Below are positions 44,356 through 53,418 of a DNA stretch of 64,000 bases, piece after piece. Within the stretch, counting starts at the first letter, position 1. Each line of letters begins with the position of its first letter. The position numbers and the translations under genes were made by a program. The notes below the pieces were generated by a model. It did not search any database, was not told where the DNA came from, and saw only the letters and a program-made list of their open reading frames with translations. The stretch covers positions 155,413 to 219,412 of the forward strand of contig DASVRP010000013.1 in the NCBI GenBank assembly GCA_036388555.1, written 5' to 3'. The stretch is from UBA4665 sp036388555 (GTDB lineage Bacteria > Patescibacteriota > Saccharimonadia > Saccharimonadales > UBA4665).

Positions 44356-46119
44356 ATGGCAAAAATCGTGTCCGATACGAAAACCGACAAACAGGCCGGC
44401 CACGCCGGCGCAGGCACTGACGAGGAATTTTGTCCTCCCGGACTCACCAGCAAGCATCAGGCCAAGACACGTCGTATGCTGGCGACGTGGCGCCGTAAGC
44501 TGGGCGTCGGACTGCTGGCCCTGTTGCTCATCAGCAGTCTGCTGCTGGCGATCCCAACCACCCGTTACGCCGTCCTTGGCAGCTTCATGCAGCGTGAGTT
44601 CGTGGTACAGATCAAGGATACCGACACGAAGCAGCCGGTGATGGCGGCTACTGTAGAACTGGCCGGTCAGAAGGCCGAGACCGATGCCAAAGGCATGGCA
44701 AAGATCCGCGCCAAGGTGGGGGATGCAAAGCTGACCGTCACGAAAAAGTATTACGCAAAGAGCGTGTCTGAAGTTCTCGTCCCGATAGCTAAAAAGCCCG
44801 GCTGGGAGGTCGTGACCCTCAAAGCCACCGGCCGCCAGGTGCCCGTCATGGTCACCAACAAGATCACCGGCAAGCCGTTGGCCGGCGCATTGCTGATTGC
44901 CGCCGGCACGACCGGCCGGACCGACAAGGACGGCAAAGTGACGATGGTGCTGCCGGCTGACCTGAAGTCTGTCGATTCCAAGATCAGCCTTGATGGATAT
45001 AATGCCGTGAATGGACCGCTGCTCGTATCCGAGCAGGCAGTTCCACAGAACACGTTCCAGCTCGTCCCGCAGGGCAGCATCTACTTCCTGTCCAAGCTGT
45101 CCGGCAGGATCGACGTCGTCAAGACGAATCTCGACGGCTCCGGGCGCAAGACAGTCCTGGCCGGCACCGGTAAGGAGCGGAACACCGACACCATCCTGCT
45201 GGCATCACGCGACTGGAAATATCTGGCCCTCAAGTCCACGCGCGACGGCGGAGAATTCGCCAAGCTGTTCCTGATCGATACCAAGGATGATTCACTCAAG
45301 ACGATCGATGAGGGCAAGGCCAGCTTCGATGCGGTCGGATGGTCCGGACACCGCTTCGTATATAAGATAGGCCGGGAAGGGGCAAAGAACTGGGAGCCCA
45401 AAGGCCAGGCTCTCAAATCATTTGATGCCGACAGTGGCAAGCTGACCGTCATCGACGAGACGGATGGTGAGGGTACGGGACCGGGCGATTACGCCTTCAG
45501 CCTGTTCGGCCAAGTCTACATATTGGACGATGAACTGGTCTACAACAAGAACTGGATCGCTGGCGGATATGCGGCGCGACTACCCGGCAAGCAGGTCAGC
45601 CTGGTCAGTGTCAAAGCCGATGGCTCCGCCCGGAAGACGATCAAGGACTTCCCGGTGCCTGCCGATACTCTCTACCATTATTCTATCGACTTACGGCTCT
45701 ATGAAGCTCAGGAGGTATACGTCCAGGCCACTGGCGCCCAAGGTGTCAAGGCGTCGTATTTTGAATATGAAGATGGTGTTCTGAGCGCCAAACCCGATGT
45801 CACTGACCAGCAGTTCAACGAAGAGTACCCGACGTATCTCATTTCACCGAGCGGCAACAAGACGTTCTTCGGTGAAGCCCGCGACGGCAAAAACACGCTG
45901 TTCGTCGGTGATGCAGCAGGCAGCGACAAACGGCAGATCGTCGTACTCAGCGAATACACCGCCTATGGCTGGTATACCGATGACTACGTGCTGGTATCAA
46001 AAGGCGGCAGTGAGCTGTTCATCATGCCGGCCGCTGATGTGGCGCCGCTGAAGATAACTGACTATCACAAGCCCGATGTCAATCTGCGCGGCTACGGATA
46101 CGGCTACGGGGGTCTCTAA
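44356..46119 (+). CDS. PEGA/beta-propeller membrane protein (paralogue A)
   Basis: The 587-residue protein has a cytoplasmic N-terminus of about 45 residues, one membrane helix (VGLLALLLISSLLLAIPTTRY) and a large extracellular part. Residues about 80-230 hold two carboxypeptidase-like (PEGA/CnaB) repeats (VQIKDTDTKQPVMAATVELAGQ and VMVTNKITGKPLAGALLIAAG, read as separate strands). The rest resembles a TolB-like propeller: YFLSKLSGRIDVVKTNLDG with LAGTGKE. It ends in a glycine/tyrosine-rich YGYGYGGL. It is homologous to the product of the gene at 49630 over most of its length. Function unknown; perhaps a surface scaffold or wall-binding protein. Confidence 0.65.
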   Translation: MAKIVSDTKTDKQAGHAGAGTDEEFCPPGLTSKHQAKTRRMLATWRRKLGVGLLALLLISSLLLAIPTTRYAVLGSFMQREFVVQIKDTDTKQPVMAATVELAGQKAETDAKGMAKIRAKVGDAKLTVTKKYYAKSVSEVLVPIAKKPGWEVVTLKATGRQVPVMVTNKITGKPLAGALLIAAGTTGRTDKDGKVTMVLPADLKSVDSKISLDGYNAVNGPLLVSEQAVPQNTFQLVPQGSIYFLSKLSGRIDVVKTNLDGSGRKTVLAGTGKERNTDTILLASRDWKYLALKSTRDGGEFAKLFLIDTKDDSLKTIDEGKASFDAVGWSGHRFVYKIGREGAKNWEPKGQALKSFDADSGKLTVIDETDGEGTGPGDYAFSLFGQVYILDDELVYNKNWIAGGYAARLPGKQVSLVSVKADGSARKTIKDFPVPADTLYHYSIDLRLYEAQEVYVQATGAQGVKASYFEYEDGVLSAKPDVTDQQFNEEYPTYLISPSGNKTFFGEARDGKNTLFVGDAAGSDKRQIVVLSEYTAYGWYTDDYVLVSKGGSELFIMPAADVAPLKITDYHKPDVNLRGYGYGYGGL

Positions 46120-46147
46120 CGGGGAAAAGTCGGTTGGCGACCGGCTT

Positions 46148-46792
46148 TCAACTATCGATGGACGGCAGTTTGAGGGATTGCCAGACGTACCAGCTGGCGA
46201 CCGATTCGTAAGGGTGCCAGCCATTGGTATCTGAAATCGCCTGGACGTCATCGGCAGTCGGTTGGATGTCAAAACTATACAGTTTGCGGATGCCGTTCTT
46301 GATGCCGAGGTCGCCGACCGGCAAAACGTCCAGCCGCCCCAGGCTGAAGATCAGGAACATATGCACCGTCCAGACGCCGACGCCTTTGACTGCGGTCAGC
46401 TGCGCGATAATCTCCTCATTACTGAGCGTATCGATGCCGTCGAACGATACATCGCCATCAAGCACATGCCGGGCCAGGTCCTGTACATACGCCGCTTTGG
46501 CCCGTGAGAAGCCGACGGCCCGGAAGTCCTCAGGGTCCTTGGAGAGGATCTGCTCCGGGCTGGGAAAGATACCTTCGAATAGCGCCACGAACCGGGCCTC
46601 GATGGCAGCAGCTGCCTGCAGGCTGAGTTGCTGCCCGAGAATCGACTGTACGAGTTCCTGGTAATAGTTGGTGTGGGGGCGCAGGGTACACGGCCCGGCC
46701 GCGGCGATGATGGCGGCCAGCACCGGGTCGGTAGCCGCCAAGTGCCGGCCCGCCCGCATCAGCTTATCCTCGTATGCATCCATAGTAACCAT
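46148..46792 (-). CDS. AlkA-like DNA-3-methyladenine glycosylase
   Basis: The 214-residue HhH-GPD protein contains the helix-hairpin-helix AVKGVGVWTVHMF and the catalytic aspartate in LPVGDLGIKNGIRKLY, matching AlkA (FPVGDYLIK-like). LVQSILGQQLSLQAA is the first signature helix. The N-terminal domain of E. coli AlkA is missing, as in the short bacterial form. It removes alkylated purines from DNA. TATAAT (46800-46805, minus) is 7 nt before the ATG, so the mRNA is leaderless. Confidence 0.9.
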   Translation of the reverse strand: MVTMDAYEDKLMRAGRHLAATDPVLAAIIAAAGPCTLRPHTNYYQELVQSILGQQLSLQAAAAIEARFVALFEGIFPSPEQILSKDPEDFRAVGFSRAKAAYVQDLARHVLDGDVSFDGIDTLSNEEIIAQLTAVKGVGVWTVHMFLIFSLGRLDVLPVGDLGIKNGIRKLYSFDIQPTADDVQAISDTNGWHPYESVASWYVWQSLKLPSIDS

Positions 46793-46813
46793 ACTGCCGA
46801 TTATAGCCGTCCC

Positions 46814-46830
46814 ATTGTACGCAGTACAAT
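46814..46830. promoter_or_regulatory. Inverted repeat between divergent alkA-like and RND genes
   Basis: ATTGTAC (46814-46820) and GTACAAT (46824-46830) form a perfect 7-bp palindrome with a 3-nt centre. TACAAT in each half also looks like a -10 box, so it can be an operator or overlapping promoter elements. Confidence 0.4.
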
Positions 46831-46850
46831 TGTTCTGTTAGGCTTATGGT

Positions 46851-49577
46851 ATGAGAAGAAAGTCCGATATACGGCCTGAGCCGGAGGCCAAGCTGCTGCC
46901 GCGCCTCAGCCTGGCCTTCTTTAACCGTCCGCGGCTGACAGCACTGCTCTGGATCGCCATCACTATATTCGGTATCGTCAGCTACACTTCGCTGCTCCGC
47001 CGCGAAGGGTTCCCGAGTGTCACCATACCGGTCGTCATCGTCAGCGGGACCTATGCCATCAACGACGCGGCGGCCGTCGACCGGACGCTGGCCGCGCCGG
47101 TCGCCGAAATCGCCCTCAGACAGTCTGGCGTCAAAGCTGTCTCATCCCAAAGCGGGCCGAACTTCTTCAGCGCCACGCTGCAATATGAGGAGAAGGTCGA
47201 TGCCGCTGATGCCAAGAAATCGCTGCAGGCCGCCCTCGATGTTTCTGACCGTCTGCCAGATGATGCCAGGCTCAGCCTGGGCGCACCGTACTTCGGTGTG
47301 ACCGGCGCCGCCGTCGAACAGGTCGATGCCACCATCTCGGTTTTCAGCGATGATCCGGGCACCAGTCTGCAGGAGCTGGTCGGTTACGCCGGGCAGGTGG
47401 CCACGTACCTCAATGCTAATAAACCGGCCCAGGTAAAGAGCTTTACGGTGGCCGAACCGTTCCGGCAGGTCGTCAACCCTCAGACCGGCAAACCGGCGAC
47501 GGTCCAGCGTACGTTTGACCGGTTCGGTGAACATACTGACGCCGGCAGCACCTTCCGGCAATCGGTCATCATCAACGTTGCAAGCGTAGCCGATACCGAC
47601 GTCATCAAGCTCGACGACCAGCTCAGGGCCTCCATTGACAAATACAAGCAGACTGACGGCGGCAAAGGCGTCGGTCTGGCGGTCAGCGCCAGCTATGCGC
47701 CCTCGATCAAGGAAAGTATCTCCGAGCTGCAGCGCGTACTGTTGGAAGGCCTTATCGCCGTCCTGGTCGTCGGATCCGTCATCATCGCCATCCGGGCTTC
47801 AGTTATAACGGTCATCTCGATGGTGACGGTCATCGCGGCAACCATCGCCATCGTCTACGCCGTCGGATATACATTGAATGTCATCACCCTCTTCGCGCTG
47901 ATCCTGGGACTGGCGCTGATCGTTGACGACACCATCATCATGGTGGAGGCGCTGGATAGTGCCAGGCGGACGACCCGGGACCGGCAGAAGGCAGTTAAGG
48001 AAGCTACCCAGAAGATTTCCCGCGCCATGACGGCGGCGACACTGACGGCCGCCCTCAGCTTCACGCCGCTGCTGTTCGTCGGTGGTGTCCTGGGGACGTT
48101 CATCCGGGCGATTCCGGTGACCATCATCTCAGCCCTGCTGATCAGCCTAGTCGTTGCGCTGGTGTTCATACCACTGTTCGCGCGCTGGCTGGTGCTCGGC
48201 CGCGGGACGTACAAGTTGAGGGAGCGGCCACAACAAGTCGTTGAAGGAAGCATGCGCAAGCTCGAGAAACGGATCGCTGCCGCCATCGTCCGGCCGATGC
48301 TGTGGGCCCGCACGTCCCGTACACGTGAGTTCGCAGTCGGGCTGGCCGCCGTCTTGGTCGGCCTGTCATTCATCGGCACCGGCGTACTTGTATTCCGCGG
48401 CGTGGCCTTCAATATCTTCCCACCGAGCAAGGACACCAACCAGCTGGCAGTCGACCTGACGTTCCCGGCCGGTACGACCGTACCGGAGGCCGAGGCCATA
48501 GCCGAGCGGGCTGACAAGCTGACCAGCGAAATCCTTGGTGATAATCTCGAGCAAGCTTCGTACTATGGCATGGCCAATGAGCGCAGCGCCCGCCTGACGA
48601 TTCAGCTGAAACCGTATGGTGAGCGCGAGCCGACCGCGCCCCAGCTGTCCGCCGAACTTGAACGGCGGTTCAAAAGCTTCGGCGAGGCCCGGGCAGCCGC
48701 CAGTCCGATCGATGCCGGGCCACCGCCGTCTAACTTCAAGGTCGATATCACGGCGTCCGACCGCAAAGAGGCTGAGCGCTTAGCGGCCGATATGGCGGAA
48801 TACCTGGAGAGCAGGGAGCTGGTCCGACCGAACGGCACCAAGGCGCTCATATCAGAGGCTTCAGTCAGCAATACCAGTGTCTTTCAGCGTTCCGGGACCA
48901 GGCCTGTCATCTCGGTCGAAGCGTCGTTCCAGGATACCGACACGACGACGCTGACGACGCTCGCCAAGGCAGCGGTCGCTGAGCGCTACACCGACCAGAC
49001 GCTGGCCTCATACGGCCTGAAGGCCAGCGATGTCACCGTCGACCTTGGCCAGGAATCAGAGAACCAGGATTCGTTCAAAGCGTTGGCGATCGCCTTCCCG
49101 ATCGTACTGCTGGCGATCTACTTGCTGCTGATCCTCGAGTTCCGGTCGTTCCTCCAACCGCTGCTGATCTTCATGGCGCTGCCGTTCAGCTTCTTCGGTA
49201 TCGCCCTCGGCCTCTACTACACCGATAATCCGTTCAGCTTCTTCTCAATGCTCGGATTCTTCGCGCTGATCGGGCTGAGCATCAAGAACACCATCCTATT
49301 GACCGATTACGCCAACCAGGCACGGCGGTCAGGCGCCCGTGCCGTCGATGCTGTCGCCGGAGCCCTCAGTGAACGCTTCCGCCCGCTGGTCGCCACCAGC
49401 CTGACCGCCGTCGTCTCGCTCATCCCGCTGGCCCTGACCAGTCCGTTCTGGGAAAGCTTGGCGGTGACACTGATCTTCGGACTGCTGTCGAGCACCTTCC
49501 TGGTCATCACCGTCTTCCCGTACTATTACCTCGGTGCTGAATACTTCCGCATGCTGGTTTCCCGCCGCCGCCGATAA
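46851..49577 (+). CDS. RND-superfamily transporter
   Basis: The 908-residue protein has the RND layout: a first helix at about 25-45 (LTALLWIAITIFGIVSYTSLL), a large extracytoplasmic loop, a block of helices (LIAVLVVGSVIIAIRA, then the helix-4 motif LIVDDTIIMVEALDSARR with two Asp residues), a second loop and the last helix block (FPIVLLAIYLLLILEF, FFALIGLSIKNTILLTDYANQA). It exports hydrophobic compounds or lipids with proton energy. No membrane-fusion or outer-membrane partner is encoded nearby, and a CPR cell has a monoderm-like envelope, so it may work alone. It is flanked by the two paralogous PEGA proteins. Confidence 0.88.
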   Translation: MRRKSDIRPEPEAKLLPRLSLAFFNRPRLTALLWIAITIFGIVSYTSLLRREGFPSVTIPVVIVSGTYAINDAAAVDRTLAAPVAEIALRQSGVKAVSSQSGPNFFSATLQYEEKVDAADAKKSLQAALDVSDRLPDDARLSLGAPYFGVTGAAVEQVDATISVFSDDPGTSLQELVGYAGQVATYLNANKPAQVKSFTVAEPFRQVVNPQTGKPATVQRTFDRFGEHTDAGSTFRQSVIINVASVADTDVIKLDDQLRASIDKYKQTDGGKGVGLAVSASYAPSIKESISELQRVLLEGLIAVLVVGSVIIAIRASVITVISMVTVIAATIAIVYAVGYTLNVITLFALILGLALIVDDTIIMVEALDSARRTTRDRQKAVKEATQKISRAMTAATLTAALSFTPLLFVGGVLGTFIRAIPVTIISALLISLVVALVFIPLFARWLVLGRGTYKLRERPQQVVEGSMRKLEKRIAAAIVRPMLWARTSRTREFAVGLAAVLVGLSFIGTGVLVFRGVAFNIFPPSKDTNQLAVDLTFPAGTTVPEAEAIAERADKLTSEILGDNLEQASYYGMANERSARLTIQLKPYGEREPTAPQLSAELERRFKSFGEARAAASPIDAGPPPSNFKVDITASDRKEAERLAADMAEYLESRELVRPNGTKALISEASVSNTSVFQRSGTRPVISVEASFQDTDTTTLTTLAKAAVAERYTDQTLASYGLKASDVTVDLGQESENQDSFKALAIAFPIVLLAIYLLLILEFRSFLQPLLIFMALPFSFFGIALGLYYTDNPFSFFSMLGFFALIGLSIKNTILLTDYANQARRSGARAVDAVAGALSERFRPLVATSLTAVVSLIPLALTSPFWESLAVTLIFGLLSSTFLVITVFPYYYLGAEYFRMLVSRRRR

Positions 49578-49629
49578 GCTGATATACTGATATCAGCATA
49601 AGCACTACGGAGTAGTACCACGGTCCACT

Positions 49630-51594
49630 ATGGCAGACTCTAAGAAACATCGCTCAGCACCCGAAGCTGCAGACGGCGCCAAGCCGGAACTGCGGCCGGC
49701 GCATGCCACGGCGCCGCTGTTGAGCGATGCGATGGTCGACATTGATGGCGACGGCATAACAGATGATGGGATACAGAGCCGGCAGCCGGCCGCAGGTGAC
49801 GCCACACCGGCCACCACACCTCCGGTTTTCGTCCTGGCTTCCGATGACAAGCATCTGCCGCCACTTGAACAGGACCCGACCGGCGACCGCCTGACCGACG
49901 CCTTGGTCGACGACATCGTGATCCATGAGAGCGACCAACTACTGGACAACCAGGATAAGACGGCGCAGTCCGAGGCCGCAGCCGCACAAGACCGCCAGCA
50001 TGAGCCGGGGGCTCTGCGCCGGTTCTTCGGCGGTTGGTGGCATAACCGGTTGGCCCGCTATGCCACGCTGCTGGTCGTCTTGGCCGGACTTGGCGCATTG
50101 GCTGTCATGCCGACTAGCCGTTATTATGCGCTGAATACTGCCGGTGTCCGCTCGGCCGCATCGCTGACGATCGTCGACAATACGACCCAGCAGCCACTGA
50201 AGAATGTCGCCGTCGAACTTGGCCAACGCAAGGCCCGCACCAACCAGGACGGCCTCGTCAAGCTGAGCGGCCTGGAGCTCGGCCCCCAGGCGCTGACGGT
50301 CAGCCAGGCCGGTTTCGCCACCATCAGCCGGACGGTCACGCTCGGCTACGGCAGCAATCCGCTCGGCGAATTCACCCTCGAAGCCGTCGGCGTCCAGTTC
50401 CGCTTCTCGCTGACGGATTACCTGACCGGCAAGTCCGTGACAAAGGCCGAGATCAGCAGCGGTGATTCGGTCGCCCAAGCTGATGACAAGGGCCACATCG
50501 TACTGACGGTCGGCGAGGAGCAGGCCCGGGACATCAAGGGCGTGGCCTCCAAGCTAACGGCACCTGGCTATCGTGCCGAGAATATAACGCTTGATCTGGG
50601 CGTCAGACAGAGTCGGACGGTCGTCATGGTGCCAGATGATCCCGAGATATTCATCTCGAAACAGAGTGGCAAATACGATCTGTACCGGGTTGATATAGAC
50701 GGCAAGAACAAGCAGCTGCTGCTGGCTGGTACTGGCAAGGAAGACGCTGACATAACGGTCGTGCCGCACCTCGGTGGCGACGTCGTCGCCTTGGTGTCGA
50801 AACGTGACAGCCTGAAGAACCAGGACGGTTTCCCGCTGCAGGCCCTGACCTTGGTCGATGTCAGCCGCCGTTCACCCCTGGTGCTCGACCACTCGGAGCG
50901 TATCCAGATCGTTGATTGGATCGATGACAAGCTTGTGTACGTCAAGATCAAGGCCGGTACCAGCGCTGGCAACCCGGAGCGTTACCAGCTGATGTCATAC
51001 GATTTTGAAACGACCGCCCGGGTGCAGCTGGCTGCCGCCAACAATTTCAATGATGTCGTATCAGCGCAGGGCGATATCTACTATGCGGCTTCCAACAATT
51101 TCCAAGGCGGGGAATCACAGTTCGTGCGCATCCGGCCCGACAATACCGGCAAGATGGTACTGCTCGACAAGACCGATATCTGGAATATCACCCGTACGAC
51201 GTACGACGACCTGACACTTGCCGCACTGCAAGGGACCTACAGCTACAGGATCGGCGATACGGCGCCTAAAAAGGACTCCGACAAGCCTACCAACGTGGCT
51301 GAGACCCGGTTCTACCTTGATGCGATAGACGGCAAGCAGTCGCTGTGGACAGAAAGCCGCGACGGCAAGGGCGTGCTGCTGGCGTACGACGCGATCACCG
51401 GCAAGGATAAGGTGCTGGCCACCCAGAGCGGCCTGTCATATCCCGTCCACTGGCTGAATCACCGCACCGCCGTCTACCGCGTCACGACCCCGGCCGAAAC
51501 CGCCGATTACGTCGTCAGCCTCGACGGCGGCGCCCCCAAGAAGATCACCGACCTGACTAACACCGTCGGCTTGGGCAAATGGAACTACCGCTAG
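49630..51594 (+). CDS. PEGA/beta-propeller membrane protein (paralogue B)
   Basis: The 654-residue protein has a longer acidic cytoplasmic region (about 140 residues, with an Ala/Pro-rich start), one membrane helix (YATLLVVLAGLGALAVM) and an extracellular region with two PEGA-like repeats (LTIVDNTTQQPLKNVAVELGQ as separate strands, VGVQFRFSLTDYLTGKSV) and a propeller-like part (FISKQSGKYDLYRVDIDG, LLAGTGKE). The order is as in the gene at 44356; LAGTGKE is shared exactly. A DGDGITDDG stretch in the cytoplasmic part looks like a calcium-binding loop of the thrombospondin type. The gene lies 52 nt after the RND gene. Confidence 0.65.
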   Translation: MADSKKHRSAPEAADGAKPELRPAHATAPLLSDAMVDIDGDGITDDGIQSRQPAAGDATPATTPPVFVLASDDKHLPPLEQDPTGDRLTDALVDDIVIHESDQLLDNQDKTAQSEAAAAQDRQHEPGALRRFFGGWWHNRLARYATLLVVLAGLGALAVMPTSRYYALNTAGVRSAASLTIVDNTTQQPLKNVAVELGQRKARTNQDGLVKLSGLELGPQALTVSQAGFATISRTVTLGYGSNPLGEFTLEAVGVQFRFSLTDYLTGKSVTKAEISSGDSVAQADDKGHIVLTVGEEQARDIKGVASKLTAPGYRAENITLDLGVRQSRTVVMVPDDPEIFISKQSGKYDLYRVDIDGKNKQLLLAGTGKEDADITVVPHLGGDVVALVSKRDSLKNQDGFPLQALTLVDVSRRSPLVLDHSERIQIVDWIDDKLVYVKIKAGTSAGNPERYQLMSYDFETTARVQLAAANNFNDVVSAQGDIYYAASNNFQGGESQFVRIRPDNTGKMVLLDKTDIWNITRTTYDDLTLAALQGTYSYRIGDTAPKKDSDKPTNVAETRFYLDAIDGKQSLWTESRDGKGVLLAYDAITGKDKVLATQSGLSYPVHWLNHRTAVYRVTTPAETADYVVSLDGGAPKKITDLTNTVGLGKWNYR

Positions 51595-51617
51595 TCGTTA
51601 CGCTACACTAGTATCTG

Positions 51618-52442
51618 ATGCGACAGCATATAGACAATTTTCTCGAAACCCTGCAGCGGTTCTATGAAGAGCAGGGCCGCCACGACATGTCCTGGCGCCA
51701 GCCGCAACCTGATGGCTCGTTCGACCCCTATAAGATCCTGGTCTCAGAACTGATGCTGCAGCAGACACAGGTGTCCCGCGTCGAACCGAAATATGCAGCG
51801 TTCCTGCGGGCATTCCCGACTGCCGGGGCACTGGCAGGCGCGCCGCTTGGGGACGTGCTTGTGCTGTGGAGCGGCCTCGGCTACAACCGTCGGGCGAAGT
51901 TTCTGTGGCAGGCGGCGCGCTACGTCACGCAGGTATGCGGCGGTGATTTCCCGCGGACGCTGGCCGGACTGCAGCGATTACCAGGCGTCGGACCGAACAC
52001 CGCTGGCGCTATCATGGCTTACGCCTTCAATGAGCCTGTCATCTATGTTGAGACGAATATACGGACGGTCATCATCCATCACTTCTTTGCGGATGCAGAT
52101 AGCGTCACCGACGCCCAGATCCGTGATGTATTGGCCGCGGTCGTCACCGGCCTCGGCCCACGGGAGTTCTACTGGGCGATGATGGATTACGGCGCATTTC
52201 TGAAGAAATCTGTCGGCAATCCGAATAAACTGAGCGCGTCGTATACCAGGCAGTCGGCGTTCCATGGCTCGCGCCGCCAGCTGCGTGGGATGGTGCTGCG
52301 ACTGCTGGCCGAAAGGCCGCATATGGGCGCGGAACTGCTGAGGGCACTCGATGATGAACGGGCGGAAGGCGTGCTGGCCGACCTCCTTAAAGAAGAGATG
52401 ATATTGTCGGACGGCGGATGGTACCGGCTCAGCGGCCCGTAG
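51618..52442 (+). CDS. MutY-like glycosylase lacking the iron-sulphur cluster
   Basis: The 274-residue HhH-GPD protein shows SELMLQQTQVSRVEPKY (Glu44, the adenine-removing Glu position of MutY) and the hairpin LQRLPGVGPNTAGAIMAYAF. The position of the catalytic Asp in YVETNIRTV is Glu145. The C-terminal four-cysteine cluster of MutY (C-x6-C-x2-C-x5-C) is absent and replaced by NPNKLSASYTRQSAFHGSRR. The C-terminal MutT-like 8-oxoG domain is missing too. It may be a cluster-free A/G mismatch glycosylase. TACACT lies 8 nt before the ATG. Its tail overlaps galU by 14 nt. Confidence 0.75.
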   Translation: MRQHIDNFLETLQRFYEEQGRHDMSWRQPQPDGSFDPYKILVSELMLQQTQVSRVEPKYAAFLRAFPTAGALAGAPLGDVLVLWSGLGYNRRAKFLWQAARYVTQVCGGDFPRTLAGLQRLPGVGPNTAGAIMAYAFNEPVIYVETNIRTVIIHHFFADADSVTDAQIRDVLAAVVTGLGPREFYWAMMDYGAFLKKSVGNPNKLSASYTRQSAFHGSRRQLRGMVLRLLAERPHMGAELLRALDDERAEGVLADLLKEEMILSDGGWYRLSGP

Positions 52443-53298
52443 GCGGATGGGCGGTGATGTACTGGCTGGCCTGCAGCAGGCCGTCGAAACTGCCGCCGTC
52501 CAGATATTCACCCTGGATGCGGTGGACGTAGAACGACTGGCCGTCTTCCAGTGCCGCGGTGATGGCGTGGGTGATAAGGTGCTCTTCGGTACCACGGTCG
52601 AGGCTCATCTCGTACTCGAGATGTTTCCAGATCTTGTCGCTGAGGATATAGCGGCTGATGTTGATGACCGGATTGGCGGCGACGCGCTCCAGCGGCGGCT
52701 TTTCGTCGAAGCGCCGCAGCCGTGAACCGTCACTGACGTCAAGGTTGCCGTAGCGTGTCGCCGCTTCGCGGGCAAGCGGCGCGCCCATGATGGCGTGGTC
52801 GGCACCGCTGTGGCTCCAGGCGTCGATCGCCAGCCGCAACTCCGACGTTCCGTCCGGATGGTAGATAAAGTCGTCTCCGCCCATCAGTGCGAAGGCTGGC
52901 TCACCGGCCAGCCGGTCGCGGCAGATGTAAGGCGGTACGGTGGTGCCGTATTCGTCGGGCGACTGGATGACATACTCGAACGAGACTCCGTAGCTGCGGC
53001 GGCGCTGCGTTTCCCGCTCAATGAAATCGTCCTTACCGATGCGGCGCAGCTGCCGCCGCAGCGTGTCCGTCAGGTCAGGGCCGAAATAATCCTGCAGCTG
53101 CCGTCGGCCGCGCTCCGAGGTGACGAAGATGATCCGCTCGATACCGGCGGCCGCGCAGTCCTGGACCATGAAGTCGATCAACGGGCGGCTGGCACTGCCG
53201 GCATAGACAGGCATCAGACATTTTTCTATCGCCGTCGTCACGGGGAATACCCGGGAACCGGCGCCGGCCACCGGGATGACTGCAGTTCTTATGTGCAT
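52429..53298 (-). CDS. galU: UTP-glucose-1-phosphate uridylyltransferase
   Basis: The 289-residue nucleotidyltransferase starts with TAVIPVAGAGSRVFPVTTAIEK and CLMPVY, the GalU loop, and contains FVTSERGRRQLQDYF, FALMGGDDFIY and a late GEYLDGGSFDGLLQAS. It makes UDP-glucose, the substrate of the adjacent-pathway galE. Several residues differ from textbook GalU (AEKCLMP rather than PKEMLP), so the sugar or nucleotide could differ. TAATGT (minus 53305-53310) is 6 nt before the ATG. It overlaps the MutY-like gene tail to tail. Confidence 0.85.
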   Translation of the reverse strand: MHIRTAVIPVAGAGSRVFPVTTAIEKCLMPVYAGSASRPLIDFMVQDCAAAGIERIIFVTSERGRRQLQDYFGPDLTDTLRRQLRRIGKDDFIERETQRRRSYGVSFEYVIQSPDEYGTTVPPYICRDRLAGEPAFALMGGDDFIYHPDGTSELRLAIDAWSHSGADHAIMGAPLAREAATRYGNLDVSDGSRLRRFDEKPPLERVAANPVINISRYILSDKIWKHLEYEMSLDRGTEEHLITHAITAALEDGQSFYVHRIQGEYLDGGSFDGLLQASQYITAHPPTGR

Positions 53299-53418
53299 GG
53301 ATATACATTAGCACAATGTGTAATGATAGTCAATTGCATGTCTAAGATGTGCTTATCCGTCAACAATATGGTAATATGCTTGGAAAGGAGAGGCGTAAAC
53401 CCAGGCGCCGATTATCTT

